From Gammaproteobacteria bacterium (GTDB taxonomy: Bacteria; Pseudomonadota; Gammaproteobacteria; Burkholderiales; Nitrosomonadaceae): a stretch of DNA of 64,000 nt. The stretch covers positions 2,108,001 to 2,172,000 of the forward strand of contig CP054180.1 of the NCBI GenBank assembly GCA_015709635.1. The letters are read 5' to 3'. Both the position numbers and the translations under genes were made by a program. This document shows, in pieces, positions 17,610 through 26,109 of the stretch (position 1 is its first letter; the number at the start of each line of letters is the position of its first letter). The notes under the pieces are model-generated. The model ran no database searches, was not told where the DNA came from, and was given only the letters and a program-made list of their open reading frames with translations.

Positions 17610-18338
17610 ATGGCTGTCACCATACTCGTTGTTGAAGACGAACATGCAATCCAGGAGCTGATCGCGCTGAATCTCAAGAAGGCGGGGCATATCGTGCTGT
17701 GCGCGGACGATGCCGAGCAAGCCAGGAAAATGGTCAATAACGTTCTGCCGGATCTGGTGCTGCTCGATTGGATGCTACCGGATATCAGCGGGATAGAATT
17801 CGCGCGCAAATTAAGGCGGGAAGAACGCACCAAAAGCATTCCGATTATCATGCTTACCGCGCGCATTCAGGAAAGCGACAAAATCGCCGGACTGGAAGCC
17901 GGTGCGGACGATTACGTTACCAAGCCGTTCTCACCGCGGGAGTTGCTCGCCCGGATCAAGGCTGTGCTGCGCCGCCGGATGCCGGAAATGTCCGATGAAA
18001 TCATCGAAGTCGGCGGTTTGAGACTCGATCCGGTAACGCACCGCGTGCATGTCGCTACGACTGACGAACCGTCCAGATTGGCGGAAATCTCGCTCGGCCC
18101 GACCGAATTCCGCTTGCTGCATTTCCTGATGGCGTATAAGGAGCGCGTGCATACGCGCGCGCAATTGCTCGATCGCGTGTGGGGCGATCATGTATTTATC
18201 GAGGATCGCACCGTCGATGTGCATATCCGCAGGTTGCGCAAAATTCTTGAAGCGGTGGGAAAAGAAAATCTGGTACAAACCGTGCGCGGCACCGGCTACC
18301 GGTTTTCAGTCGAATGTTGTGAAGAAAACGTTGAGTAA
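17610..18338 (+). CDS. phoB: PhoB, phosphate regulon response regulator
   Basis: An OmpR/PhoB-family transcription activator of 242 residues. The receiver domain has the acidic pair ED at residues 9-10, the phospho-acceptor D53 in VLLDWMLPDISG and the KPF motif near 103. The C-terminal winged helix contains LGPTEFRLLHFLMAYKERV, LLDRVWGDHVFIEDRTVDVH and VRGTGYRF, which match PhoB rather than generic OmpR proteins. The ATG at 17610 has a GGAG site; a TTG start four codons upstream is less likely. The Pho box upstream predicts autoregulation. The usual partner kinase PhoR is not encoded next to it. Confidence 0.94.
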   Translation: MAVTILVVEDEHAIQELIALNLKKAGHIVLCADDAEQARKMVNNVLPDLVLLDWMLPDISGIEFARKLRREERTKSIPIIMLTARIQESDKIAGLEAGADDYVTKPFSPRELLARIKAVLRRRMPEMSDEIIEVGGLRLDPVTHRVHVATTDEPSRLAEISLGPTEFRLLHFLMAYKERVHTRAQLLDRVWGDHVFIEDRTVDVHIRRLRKILEAVGKENLVQTVRGTGYRFSVECCEENVE

Positions 18339-18375
18339 ACCCTTACTGTCTTTCTCTCCTATTTAAAATATCCAT

Positions 18376-18393
18376 ATCCGGTTGCGGATTTTT
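18376..18393 (+). terminator. Short intrinsic terminator after phoB
   Basis: ATCCG, a GTTG loop and CGGAT are followed by TTTTTC, 38 bases after the phoB stop. The 5-bp stem is short, so termination may be partial. Confidence 0.5.
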
Positions 18394-18432
18394 CATGTTA
18401 TGAACCCGCACATCCGGGTTTCATGTGCCTTA

Positions 18433-18485
18433 AAGATTGTTTCCCGGGTTGCAGTTTAACCATTGCTGCACCCGGCAACAATCTT
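18433..18485. terminator. Large inverted repeat between convergent phoB and the cytochrome-porin gene
   Basis: The arms AAGATTGTT...CCCGGGT-TGCAG and CTGCACCCGG...ACAATCTT form a long, slightly bulged hairpin. It sits between two convergent genes, 25 bases from the end of the minus-strand gene, and could stop transcription from both sides. A good T-run is lacking. Confidence 0.55.
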
Positions 18486-18509
18486 TCAAGCATGAACAGC
18501 AAAGATATC

Positions 18510-19868
18510 TTAAAACGACAGCCAGCCGTTCAAGTAGAACGTATCGTTGTTCACCGCGTTGCGGCCCAGGCCATCATAATTGTGAACACTGCCGTTAAAT
18601 TTGAAATTGTGTACGTATTGCGCCGCAATACGCAGGTTAACGAACGTGCTCATCACGGAATCATTGGTTTTGCCGAAAGGAGTAAAACTGGCTTCGGCGA
18701 TAAATGCTTGACTGAGCGGATTCCCCGTACGGCTGCCGCTGATCGGATCACCAAAACTGTAGATGACGGTATCGGACGTTCCGGTGGTTTGATTGTAAAA
18801 CAGGTTCAAACCGTAGGTTTGCTGGAACGTATACCCGGCTCTTATCCGTGCCGTGTCGAGATTGCTCTTTACTTTATCCGCCAATCCCAGCGCCGAGCTG
18901 GCGTTCAAGTTGCGGTTTTCACGCAGATAAGTTGCGGTAAATTCATAAATATGCACCGGGTTGGCGAGATATTGATAAGTCAAATCAAAGCCGAAGTCGT
19001 CGTACCGGTCCGTGCCTGCACCGGCGATTCTTTGCGGATTGACATCGGCATGCATGCCATAGGCTCCCACCGCGCCATAATGACCGTTCCAGTCCTTTTG
19101 CAGCGCAATCCGCCAATAAGGCGCGCCGCCGTTCAGTCTAGGTTGTTCCGCGTCGAATACGCTAATCCCTTTTTGCGCATTCTTGGCCAAACTGGTGTAG
19201 CCACCGGCTTCCACATACAACAAATCGTTCAGCATCATATACGCTGTCGCGCCGATCACCTGCGAACCCAGCGATTCGATCAAATTGGCAGCCAATTGCG
19301 TTGGCGCTAAGGGCGATGAGCTCCACGGAAATCCCCATGTCGGCGTGGTGTTCCACAGATCGGTAACGGTCGGGTTGTTATTCGCCGTCAAACCGAAAAC
19401 CAGCTTCTGACCGGCGACATCGGTACGATCCGCGAAGCGGATATCGATGTTATCCAGCACACCGATATTTTCCACGCCATCATAGGTTCCCTGGACAAAC
19501 GCACCTATCTTGGATGTCAAACGGCCGGCAAGGAAAACGGATGCTTCATCTATCGTGCCGTTATCATTCTTACCGAAACGCGGCGCCGCACCGTCCGCCT
19601 GGGCTTCCTGCGTATGCGTATACGAACCGCGGAGCATACCGCTCAACGGAATGAGATTGTTATTCTTACCGTCCGTCTGCGTATAACCATTCAGTTTGAA
19701 ATTTCTGCCGACCGTTGTCAGGTTAGACCCGAATGACTGCACATGGCAAGCGCTGCACGCGTAACCGGTCTGGCGCGCGAAGCTCGGCAGCGCATTCGCG
19801 TTAGAACTTATCAGGAAAAATACCAACAAACCAACACCCAATGACATCGCATTTTTTATTGCGGTCAT
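18510..19868 (-). CDS. Cyc2-like outer-membrane cytochrome c-porin fusion
   Basis: A 452-residue exported protein with a signal peptide ending in NANA. A single c-type heme motif C38-S-A-C41-H42 lies in the context SFARQTGYACSACHVQSFG, followed by VGRNFKLNGYT. The rest is a repetitive amphipathic beta-barrel ending in the aromatic FYLNGWLSF. This order, and the RQTG-CxxCH-GRxFKLxGY context, is what I know from Cyc2, the fused monoheme cytochrome-porin that oxidises ferrous iron outside the cell in Acidithiobacillus and Mariprofundus. The substrate in an ammonia oxidiser is not evident. The start has an AGGGG site. No Pho box was found upstream, so it need not belong to the phosphate block. 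Confidence 0.8.
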   Translation of the reverse strand: MTAIKNAMSLGVGLLVFFLISSNANALPSFARQTGYACSACHVQSFGSNLTTVGRNFKLNGYTQTDGKNNNLIPLSGMLRGSYTHTQEAQADGAAPRFGKNDNGTIDEASVFLAGRLTSKIGAFVQGTYDGVENIGVLDNIDIRFADRTDVAGQKLVFGLTANNNPTVTDLWNTTPTWGFPWSSSPLAPTQLAANLIESLGSQVIGATAYMMLNDLLYVEAGGYTSLAKNAQKGISVFDAEQPRLNGGAPYWRIALQKDWNGHYGAVGAYGMHADVNPQRIAGAGTDRYDDFGFDLTYQYLANPVHIYEFTATYLRENRNLNASSALGLADKVKSNLDTARIRAGYTFQQTYGLNLFYNQTTGTSDTVIYSFGDPISGSRTGNPLSQAFIAEASFTPFGKTNDSVMSTFVNLRIAAQYVHNFKFNGSVHNYDGLGRNAVNNDTFYLNGWLSF

Positions 19869-20029
19869 TATTCAACCCCTATCAATTGAAATGAAAAAAT
19901 TTATACAAGAGAATTCGCGTGAATAAAGAGCAATCTAGTTCTAATTCAGTCTGCAAATCAATCGCTCGACTGCCATTTTCAACGGAACAATTTATATTTA
20001 TGTATTATTATCTTCAATGCATTAATTTC

Positions 20030-20060
20030 TTGTGAAGTTGATGAAAAGAATTGTGAAGTT
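20030..20060. repeat. Paired direct repeat, possible operator
   Basis: TTGTGAAGTT occurs at 20030-20039 and 20051-20060, exactly 21 bases apart, or two helical turns. It is in the divergent intergenic region 91-121 bases before the protease start and about 160 bases before the cytochrome-porin. This spacing suits a dimeric or tandem regulator site. Confidence 0.4.
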
Positions 20061-20150
20061 ATCTAAAAACAAATAGGTAAGAAACAACAACTTGATTTAT
20101 CGTGACACCATTCCGAACCCATTCCTTAATTTACCGATTCAGGATTCACC

Positions 20151-21689
20151 ATGCCAACACCTTTTGTTTCAAGCAGCATTACCTCAACCACTCCGGCTCA
20201 TATCAATTCGATTGATTCACTCCTCGGCGGAACACGCTGGGTAAACTCAACCATTTCGTACAGCTTCCCAACGAGCAATAGTGTTTCATACTGGTCATCA
20301 CTATCCGGCGGATACGGCTCCCAATTCGGCGATGGCGAGCCCTGGCGAAGTGCATTCGCACCGCTGACCACCGCGGATCAGACAGCTTTTATCAAAGCGC
20401 TGCAACAATGGGCCAACGTAGCCAATATCAATTTCGTTCAGGTCACGGAAACTCCCGGCAACGTGGGCGATATCCGTGCAGCCTACACCGACGACCCGGA
20501 TGAATCGACCTTGGCCTGGGCTTATTTACCCAATACAAGCCCCTTAGCGGGCGATATCTGGATTAATACCAATAGCTTGCTCAATTCGCAGGACTGGAAC
20601 CCCGGCAACATTTCCTTCGAAACCATTCTGCACGAACTTGGCCATGCGCTCGGCCTCAGCCACCCGTTCGCCGACCCCGACATGCCATCCAAACCGGTAC
20701 TCCCGCCGAATTTGGACAGCACCATTCACACCGTTATGAGTTATACCTATGCCAATTTACAAGGCGAAACGGGCAACGAATTCTCCTTTCACCCAACCAC
20801 GCCGATGGTGCTGGACATCGCCGCAATACAATACTTATACGGCGCCAACACACACTACCATGCCGGTGACGACACCTACGCTTTCAATGATGCCAACACT
20901 TACCACGAAACCCTCTGGGATGCGGGCGGCACCGATACCCTCCGCTACGATGGTGCAATATCCGGTGTGATCGATTTGAATCCGGGTGATGGATCGTTTA
21001 TCGGCCAGCCGGTTTACGTTCAATCCAACGGTGTCAATGTCGGCGATCCGGTTCCAAACGTCTGGATCGCCAACAACGTTACGATCGAAAATGCCGTCGC
21101 CGGCCAAGGTAACGATATCCTGATCGGCAACAACAGCCGCAACAACTTGGATGGGAGTGCCGGAATCGATACCGTGCAAGTCGACTCTGCGCGCAGCCAA
21201 TTCACGCTCAACCCGGTGTTCGGCGGCTACACCCTCAGCGACAACACCAATCCCGACAATCAGGATACGTTGACAAACATTGAGCGGGTGAAATTTGCCG
21301 ACGCGCACGTAGCGCTCGATCTCGACGGTCACGCCGGAGAAGTCGCCAAACTGCTCGGCGTGGTATTCGGCGCCACTGCCGTGGTCAATCAAGATTATGC
21401 CGGTATCGGCCTGAGCAAAGCCGACGAAGGATTGAGTTACGAACAACTGGCCACTTTCGCCATCGACGCCACCAATCTAACCAGCCACGACGATATCGTC
21501 ACGCTGTTGTGGCAAAACTTGTTCGGTTCCGCACCCTCGCTCAGCGAAAAATCACCTTATGTCGATATGCTCGACCACGGCGAAATCTCTACCGGCGCGC
21601 TCGCGATACTGGCCGCAGATACCGGCATCAACGCGGACAATATTCACCTGACGGGGCTTATGCAAACTGGGTTAGCGTATACCGGCTGA
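20151..21689 (+). CDS. M10 (serralysin-like) secreted metalloprotease
   Basis: A 512-residue protein without an N-terminal Sec signal. The catalytic zinc motif HELGHALGLSHP (H161, E162, H165, H171) and the methionine turn TVMSYTY near M196 define a metzincin of the serralysin type. The middle region has RTX-like turns (AGQGNDILIGNNSRNNLDGS), which bind calcium in this family. The C-terminal part, AGEVAKLLGVVFGATAV to the end, resembles DUF4214-type domains found in type-I-secreted proteins. It is likely exported by a type I system, none of which is encoded nearby. Probable targets are extracellular proteins. Confidence 0.9.
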   Translation: MPTPFVSSSITSTTPAHINSIDSLLGGTRWVNSTISYSFPTSNSVSYWSSLSGGYGSQFGDGEPWRSAFAPLTTADQTAFIKALQQWANVANINFVQVTETPGNVGDIRAAYTDDPDESTLAWAYLPNTSPLAGDIWINTNSLLNSQDWNPGNISFETILHELGHALGLSHPFADPDMPSKPVLPPNLDSTIHTVMSYTYANLQGETGNEFSFHPTTPMVLDIAAIQYLYGANTHYHAGDDTYAFNDANTYHETLWDAGGTDTLRYDGAISGVIDLNPGDGSFIGQPVYVQSNGVNVGDPVPNVWIANNVTIENAVAGQGNDILIGNNSRNNLDGSAGIDTVQVDSARSQFTLNPVFGGYTLSDNTNPDNQDTLTNIERVKFADAHVALDLDGHAGEVAKLLGVVFGATAVVNQDYAGIGLSKADEGLSYEQLATFAIDATNLTSHDDIVTLLWQNLFGSAPSLSEKSPYVDMLDHGEISTGALAILAADTGINADNIHLTGLMQTGLAYTG

Positions 21690-21705
21690 TAGCCGGTTGA
21701 TTTCC

Positions 21706-21768
21706 TTGATTCAAGCTTGTTTGACCTAATTTCCAGTTGACCGCTGCTGTCGAACAGGCTTGAATTAA
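21706..21768 (+). terminator. Hairpin after the M10 protease gene
   Basis: TTGATTCAAGCTTGTT pairs with AACAGGCTTGAATTAA across a ~31-base loop with two mismatches. A tight ACCGGCT/AGCCGGT hairpin overlaps the stop codon just before it. Both could end or stabilise the protease transcript. No T-run follows. Confidence 0.4.
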
Positions 21769-21937
21769 CCATCAGCACAGTCATCTGATTTGCCGAATAA
21801 ATCAGGATTTTTACCGCTATTCGTCAACTTACCCAAACCCGGCTTACTCGATAATGGCCGCCAGCAATGACAGTTTATGCGCCATCATTCGGCCTAAAGA
21901 CATCATTCAACAGCCACCCGCGCGACAAGGACAAAAG

Positions 21938-23731
21938 ATGCTAATTCCATCAAATCTGATTCTATCGTACAGCGATGCCGATCATGCGCCTGTGATCAAA
22001 ACCGATGGTACTATCGAATTACCCTTCGAAAACGAGGTGATTGCCGGATGCGGCGATATTATTCTTAGCAACGGTTCGGATACCCGCAAAATCGCGATCA
22101 CCGACACCAGCCAGGTTACATTCAGCAGCAGTAAATTCGGTAATTACGTGATCATCAATCCAGCGCAGGATCTGGTTGCCAACACCCATTACAGCATTCA
22201 GATGGCGAGCAACGTCATCGCGGATAAGCACGGGCATGTCAATGCCGCCATCGACGATCCCGAAACGTTAAGCTTTAATACCGTGGATTCCGCGCCTTTA
22301 TTGTTCAGCAGTAACATTGACAATACTCTGTGGAATCCGGGTTTACCCGCTGAATTAGCTGCTGATGGTGACATAGGGCTTTATTTCGATGAGACCGTGA
22401 TTCCAGGCAATGGCAGCATAATTCTCAGCAACGGCTCGGATACGCGTGTCATCGATATTCAGGATACCAGCCAAGTGACCTTCGGCGGCGGAGATGGCAG
22501 CTCTGTCGTCATCAACCCAGCAACCGATTTGATTCCCAATACCAGCTATCACCTGCAAATTGCCAGTGGTGTCATTACCGATACCGCCGGTAACGCTTAT
22601 GCCGGCAATAACGATCCGGATGCACTTAGTTTTGTGGCTACTCCCGCTGATCCGGAACTCTACTGGAGCAATCTGTGGAATGAATCAACGTTAAAGGTGG
22701 ATGAAAGCATCCTTTTGTATTTTGGTGAAGCTGTTCAAGCGGGTAGCGGCGCCATTGTTATCAGCAACGGCTCGGATACACGCACTATCGACATCCATGA
22801 TGCCAGTCAAGTGACATTTGAAGGATACAGCAACTTCACCATTAAACCATCGGCTGATCTTATTCCTGGTACCACCTACACTGTTCAAATGGCGGCCGGT
22901 GTAATCGCGGATGTCACTGGTCATGCTTTCCACGGAATCGGTGATCAGAATGCAATGAGTTTTACAACAATCGCCTCCGACCCGCTGCTTTACGGTATCG
23001 ATGCAATTGGCAGTCTTGCACCGCCGGGTGAGATCACTTTCAAAGTTGACGATGGCCTCTTGCTGAAGTTTGACGAACCAGTGTTACCCGCTAATGGCGA
23101 TATCATCATCAGTAATGGCACCGACACGCGCACGATCGATATTCATGACAGTAGTCAAGTGACATTCGATGACTATGGTCAGGTGTTCATCAAACCATTG
23201 CAGGATTGGGTTCTCGATACCCTCTATACTATCCGGGTAGCAGCCGGTGCTGTGACCGATAAGGATGGAAATGTTTTTGCGGGCACTGATGCTCAATCCG
23301 AACTCAGCTTCACATCGGTGAACTCCAATCCCTTATTGCTTTGGACCAATTTCATGGCGAGCGATGATCAACCGTTCTTAAGCGCCGGCAATCTCTGGAA
23401 TGAACAACTGATTCAGCGCCCCGACAGTGGTATTCAACTGTTTTTTGACGAGAAAGTAGCGGCAGGTAACGGCAAAATTATTCTCAGCAGTGACTCCGAT
23501 ACCCGCATCATCGATATTCATGACACGAGCCAAGTGATGTTCGATGAATATGGCGATGTCTTCATCCATCCGTCGGATAATTTGCTGCCGCACACCACCT
23601 ACCATATTGAAATAGCAGACGGAGTCATCGCCGATATCGCCGGCAATCCCTATGCGGGCATTCATGATGCCACCGCATTGGAATTCACGACAACCGATCC
23701 CTATTTCATCACGATGACCGACTTTGTTTAG
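21938..23731 (+). CDS. Ig-like (Big_5/SbsA-type) five-repeat extracellular protein
   Basis: About 597 residues made of five tandem Ig-like repeats of roughly 120 residues. Each has a core such as GDIILSNGSDTRKIAI, DTSQVTF and a closing LxPxTxYxIQMAxGVIAD followed by AGN-AFAG. The pattern matches the SbsA-Ig/Big_5 domain of surface and secreted proteins. There is no Sec signal, so type I secretion like its protease neighbour is likely. The start MLIPSNL at 21938 has an AAGGA ribosome-binding site; an in-frame ATG at 21854 lacks one. The repeats are diverged at DNA level, so this is not a recent tandem duplication. It may act as adhesin or matrix protein. Confidence 0.82.
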   Translation: MLIPSNLILSYSDADHAPVIKTDGTIELPFENEVIAGCGDIILSNGSDTRKIAITDTSQVTFSSSKFGNYVIINPAQDLVANTHYSIQMASNVIADKHGHVNAAIDDPETLSFNTVDSAPLLFSSNIDNTLWNPGLPAELAADGDIGLYFDETVIPGNGSIILSNGSDTRVIDIQDTSQVTFGGGDGSSVVINPATDLIPNTSYHLQIASGVITDTAGNAYAGNNDPDALSFVATPADPELYWSNLWNESTLKVDESILLYFGEAVQAGSGAIVISNGSDTRTIDIHDASQVTFEGYSNFTIKPSADLIPGTTYTVQMAAGVIADVTGHAFHGIGDQNAMSFTTIASDPLLYGIDAIGSLAPPGEITFKVDDGLLLKFDEPVLPANGDIIISNGTDTRTIDIHDSSQVTFDDYGQVFIKPLQDWVLDTLYTIRVAAGAVTDKDGNVFAGTDAQSELSFTSVNSNPLLLWTNFMASDDQPFLSAGNLWNEQLIQRPDSGIQLFFDEKVAAGNGKIILSSDSDTRIIDIHDTSQVMFDEYGDVFIHPSDNLLPHTTYHIEIADGVIADIAGNPYAGIHDATALEFTTTDPYFITMTDFV

Positions 23732-23974
23732 CCGGATATTATGGTTCCATAAATCACGTAAACAGGCCACCATACTGAAAATTTGGGGCTGCTGATACAA
23801 TGCCCTTGCAAATTTGAATATCTCCGATTTTCTTTCGAATCGTATGAAAGTCTAATAGAATCACGCTTTTTGATGAATCCGGACGATTTTTGACTTCATT
23901 ACAAATCTTTGTTACTTTCCTGCGCAAATCCCGGTTTTGCTTTCTCAGCGCTCCGGTAAAACATGAGGAATGAC

Positions 23975-25528
23975 ATGCACGAAGAAACCGTAATGCACGG
24001 CCTGAAAGCCAAGGGGTTGAAGAAAGGATCAATTTCCAAATCCGCCGCCGTCACCATCGGCCTTGCGGCAACTGCTCCTGCCTATTCGTTAACCGGCGCA
24101 CTGGGACATGGCGCCGCACAGAGCGGTTATCAACTGCCGATCGTGTTTATTTTATCGGTAATCCCGATGTTCTTCGTGGCATTGTCTTATAAACACCTGA
24201 CCACCTCGGCGCCCGATTCCGGTACGGTTTTTACGTGGGGAACTAAGGCTATCGGGCCGCGATTCGGCTGGCTGGGCGGTTGGGCATTGCTATTGGCAAG
24301 CGTACTGGCGGGAGTGGCGGCCACGCAAATTATTGTCGATGCACTGGCTATTTTACTAAGCATGACGGGCATACCGTTATGGTTCCACTTTGGCATTGCT
24401 ACCTTATTTATCTTAAGCACCACCTATCTGACTGCGCTTGGTGCAGAAGAATCTTCACGCACCACTTTGATTCTGACGATCACGCAATATGGCGGATTGA
24501 TCGCTCTGGCAATCATTCTGTTCGCGCAAGTGATGCAAGGCGATGCCGTGCGCACCGCTGAGCCTTTGTCGTTCGAATGGTTCAATCCGTTTGCAATCTC
24601 ATCGTTTCATGCATTCTTAAATGGATTTCTGGTGGCGCTATTCATTTTCTGGGGATTTGATGCATCCCTGGCAATGTCAGAAGAAACGAGCGGCAGCGCG
24701 GAACAAGCGGGACGAAGCGGCATCATTGCGATGTTCATCACAGTGATTACTTATGTTGTCTTCGCAACGGCGGCACTGGCGTATGCCGGCATAGATACGC
24801 ATGACAGTTCCAGTTTGACATTTCAAGACAATATCGACTCGATCATTACAGTTCTGGCAACCAGCATGATCGGAACCAAAGGCGCTTTTGCCGCTGCGCT
24901 GATCATCGCAATTTCGGCATTTTCCGCCACCATGTCGACGATCATGCCCGCCGCGCGCGCTGCATTGGCTATGGCAACATACCGGGCGATTCCGCGCAAA
25001 TTCTCCTCGATCAATAAAAAAACGCAAACCCCGCATTTTGCAACTTGGACGATCGGTTTGATGACATTGATTATCTACATCACGCTAAGCTTGATCAGCG
25101 AATCAATCGTTAAGGACACCATTCACAGCGTCAGTATCGCGGTTTGCACTTATTACACGGTGGCGGCATTATCCTGCGTGCTGTATTTTCATCGCACCGC
25201 ATTCAATCATTGGCATACCACATTATCTCAGGTGATTTTGCCGGGAATTGCTGCCATCATTTTGGTTGCCGTAGCTGTCATTCAAGCATGGAATATGATG
25301 GATCCCGGTTATGGATCCAGCGGATCAATCGCGGGTGTGGGTATAGTGTTTTTGATCGGCGTGGTTACGTTATTTCTCGGAGTTCTGCTGATGCTGCTAT
25401 GGAGCTTGTTCGAACCAAAATTCTTCCGGGGAGAAACTCTACCGCTCGAACGAGCGCATATGGTGCCTGATAACGGGAAAAGTAGCGTGGCCGCTAACGC
25501 GACGAAAGGCACTGTACAAAAGAGTTAG
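23975..25528 (+). CDS. APC-superfamily amino acid/polyamine permease
   Basis: A 517-residue inner-membrane transporter with about 12 transmembrane helices. The N-terminal signature SAAVTIGLAATAPAYSLTG and the later FIFWGFDASLAMSEETSGSA, the APC-family unwound helix region with charged EE, assign it to the amino acid-polyamine-organocation superfamily. The exact substrate cannot be read from sequence. ATG at 23975 is preferred because a GAGGA site lies six bases upstream; an ATG four codons earlier is in frame. It is probably monocistronic. The 231-bp gap before it shows no clear regulatory element. Confidence 0.88.
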   Translation: MHEETVMHGLKAKGLKKGSISKSAAVTIGLAATAPAYSLTGALGHGAAQSGYQLPIVFILSVIPMFFVALSYKHLTTSAPDSGTVFTWGTKAIGPRFGWLGGWALLLASVLAGVAATQIIVDALAILLSMTGIPLWFHFGIATLFILSTTYLTALGAEESSRTTLILTITQYGGLIALAIILFAQVMQGDAVRTAEPLSFEWFNPFAISSFHAFLNGFLVALFIFWGFDASLAMSEETSGSAEQAGRSGIIAMFITVITYVVFATAALAYAGIDTHDSSSLTFQDNIDSIITVLATSMIGTKGAFAAALIIAISAFSATMSTIMPAARAALAMATYRAIPRKFSSINKKTQTPHFATWTIGLMTLIIYITLSLISESIVKDTIHSVSIAVCTYYTVAALSCVLYFHRTAFNHWHTTLSQVILPGIAAIILVAVAVIQAWNMMDPGYGSSGSIAGVGIVFLIGVVTLFLGVLLMLLWSLFEPKFFRGETLPLERAHMVPDNGKSSVAANATKGTVQKS

Positions 25529-25620
25529 CTTAACTTTTAATAAGAGAATTTGCAGGGGAAGTCAGTAGCGAATTTTAGAAAGCACTTGTTTCAATACATC
25601 GGGGGTGCATTGCCCCTTTC

Positions 25621-26001
25621 CTAAATAGATTTATCTTTCTCAAGCGGAAAACCCGCATCACGCAACGCTCTAATCCCACCCTCCATCGAAACCACATTGG
25701 TATAACCCATTTGCTGCAATGCATCCGCTACCAGTATTGAACGGTAACCGCCGCCGCAATACAACACAATTGGCGCTTGCTTGTCCGGAATCACGGTTTC
25801 AATATCGCGTTCGATAATGCCTTTTCCAAGGTGCTGAGCGCCTGCTGCATGATCTATCCAAAATTCATGGTCTTCCCGCACATCAATGAAGTGAAATTGC
25901 TCTCCGCGCGCTAACCGTACCTGCACATCAGCCACCGTACACTCTTTCACTCGTTGTCTGGCTTGTTCCACTAACCCCAAGAATCCTGGATTGTGCTGCA
26001 T
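25621..26001 (-). CDS. Single-domain rhodanese sulfurtransferase
   Basis: A 126-residue cytoplasmic rhodanese. Family motifs are FIDVREDHEFWIDHAAGAQHL near residues 38-58 and the active-site loop VLYCGGGYRS with catalytic C82. The C-terminus EGGIRALRDAGFPL is typical of single-domain enzymes such as GlpE/PspE-like proteins. It may transfer sulfane sulfur or detoxify cyanide or thiosulfate. It faces the APC permease convergently and lies just past the amo terminator. A weak GGGG/CCCC hairpin near 25600-25617 separates the convergent ends. Confidence 0.9.
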   Translation of the reverse strand: MQHNPGFLGLVEQARQRVKECTVADVQVRLARGEQFHFIDVREDHEFWIDHAAGAQHLGKGIIERDIETVIPDKQAPIVLYCGGGYRSILVADALQQMGYTNVVSMEGGIRALRDAGFPLEKDKSI

Positions 26002-26042
26002 GCATTTTCCTCTTTCACATTCCTCGATTTCTTCGATCTGCC

Positions 26043-26087
26043 AAAAAAAACCGGTACACCGGCTGTCTTGCGACAGTGGTGTACCGG
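26043..26087 (-). terminator. Intrinsic terminator of the amoCAB operon
   Basis: On the minus strand CCGGTACACC...CTGTC pairs with GACAG...GGTGTACCGG, with a single GCAA-like loop and one internal mismatch pair. Eight T residues follow. It lies 23 bases after the amoB stop. It is the strongest Rho-independent terminator in the window and shows that no further amo-linked gene is in this transcript. Confidence 0.92.
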
Positions 26088-26109
26088 TGTTGATGCCTAA
26101 CTTCTCTTG

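Noticed and set aside
18423..19310. Long plus-strand ORF of 295 codons
   Set aside because: It is the antisense frame of the cytochrome-porin gene, which has a signal peptide, heme motif and barrel pattern; the antisense protein has no recognisable features.
19869..20000. Pho box before the cytochrome-porin gene
   Set aside because: No pair of PhoB-like 7-mers with 4-bp spacing was found, so the gene was not counted as part of the phosphate block.
20835..21446. Minus-strand ORF of 203 codons
   Set aside because: It is antisense to the M10 protease gene and has no motif.
22054..23560. Regular spacing of similar sequences suggesting a CRISPR-like or tandem DNA repeat
   Set aside because: The periodicity comes from protein Ig-like repeats of about 120 residues that are diverged at DNA level.
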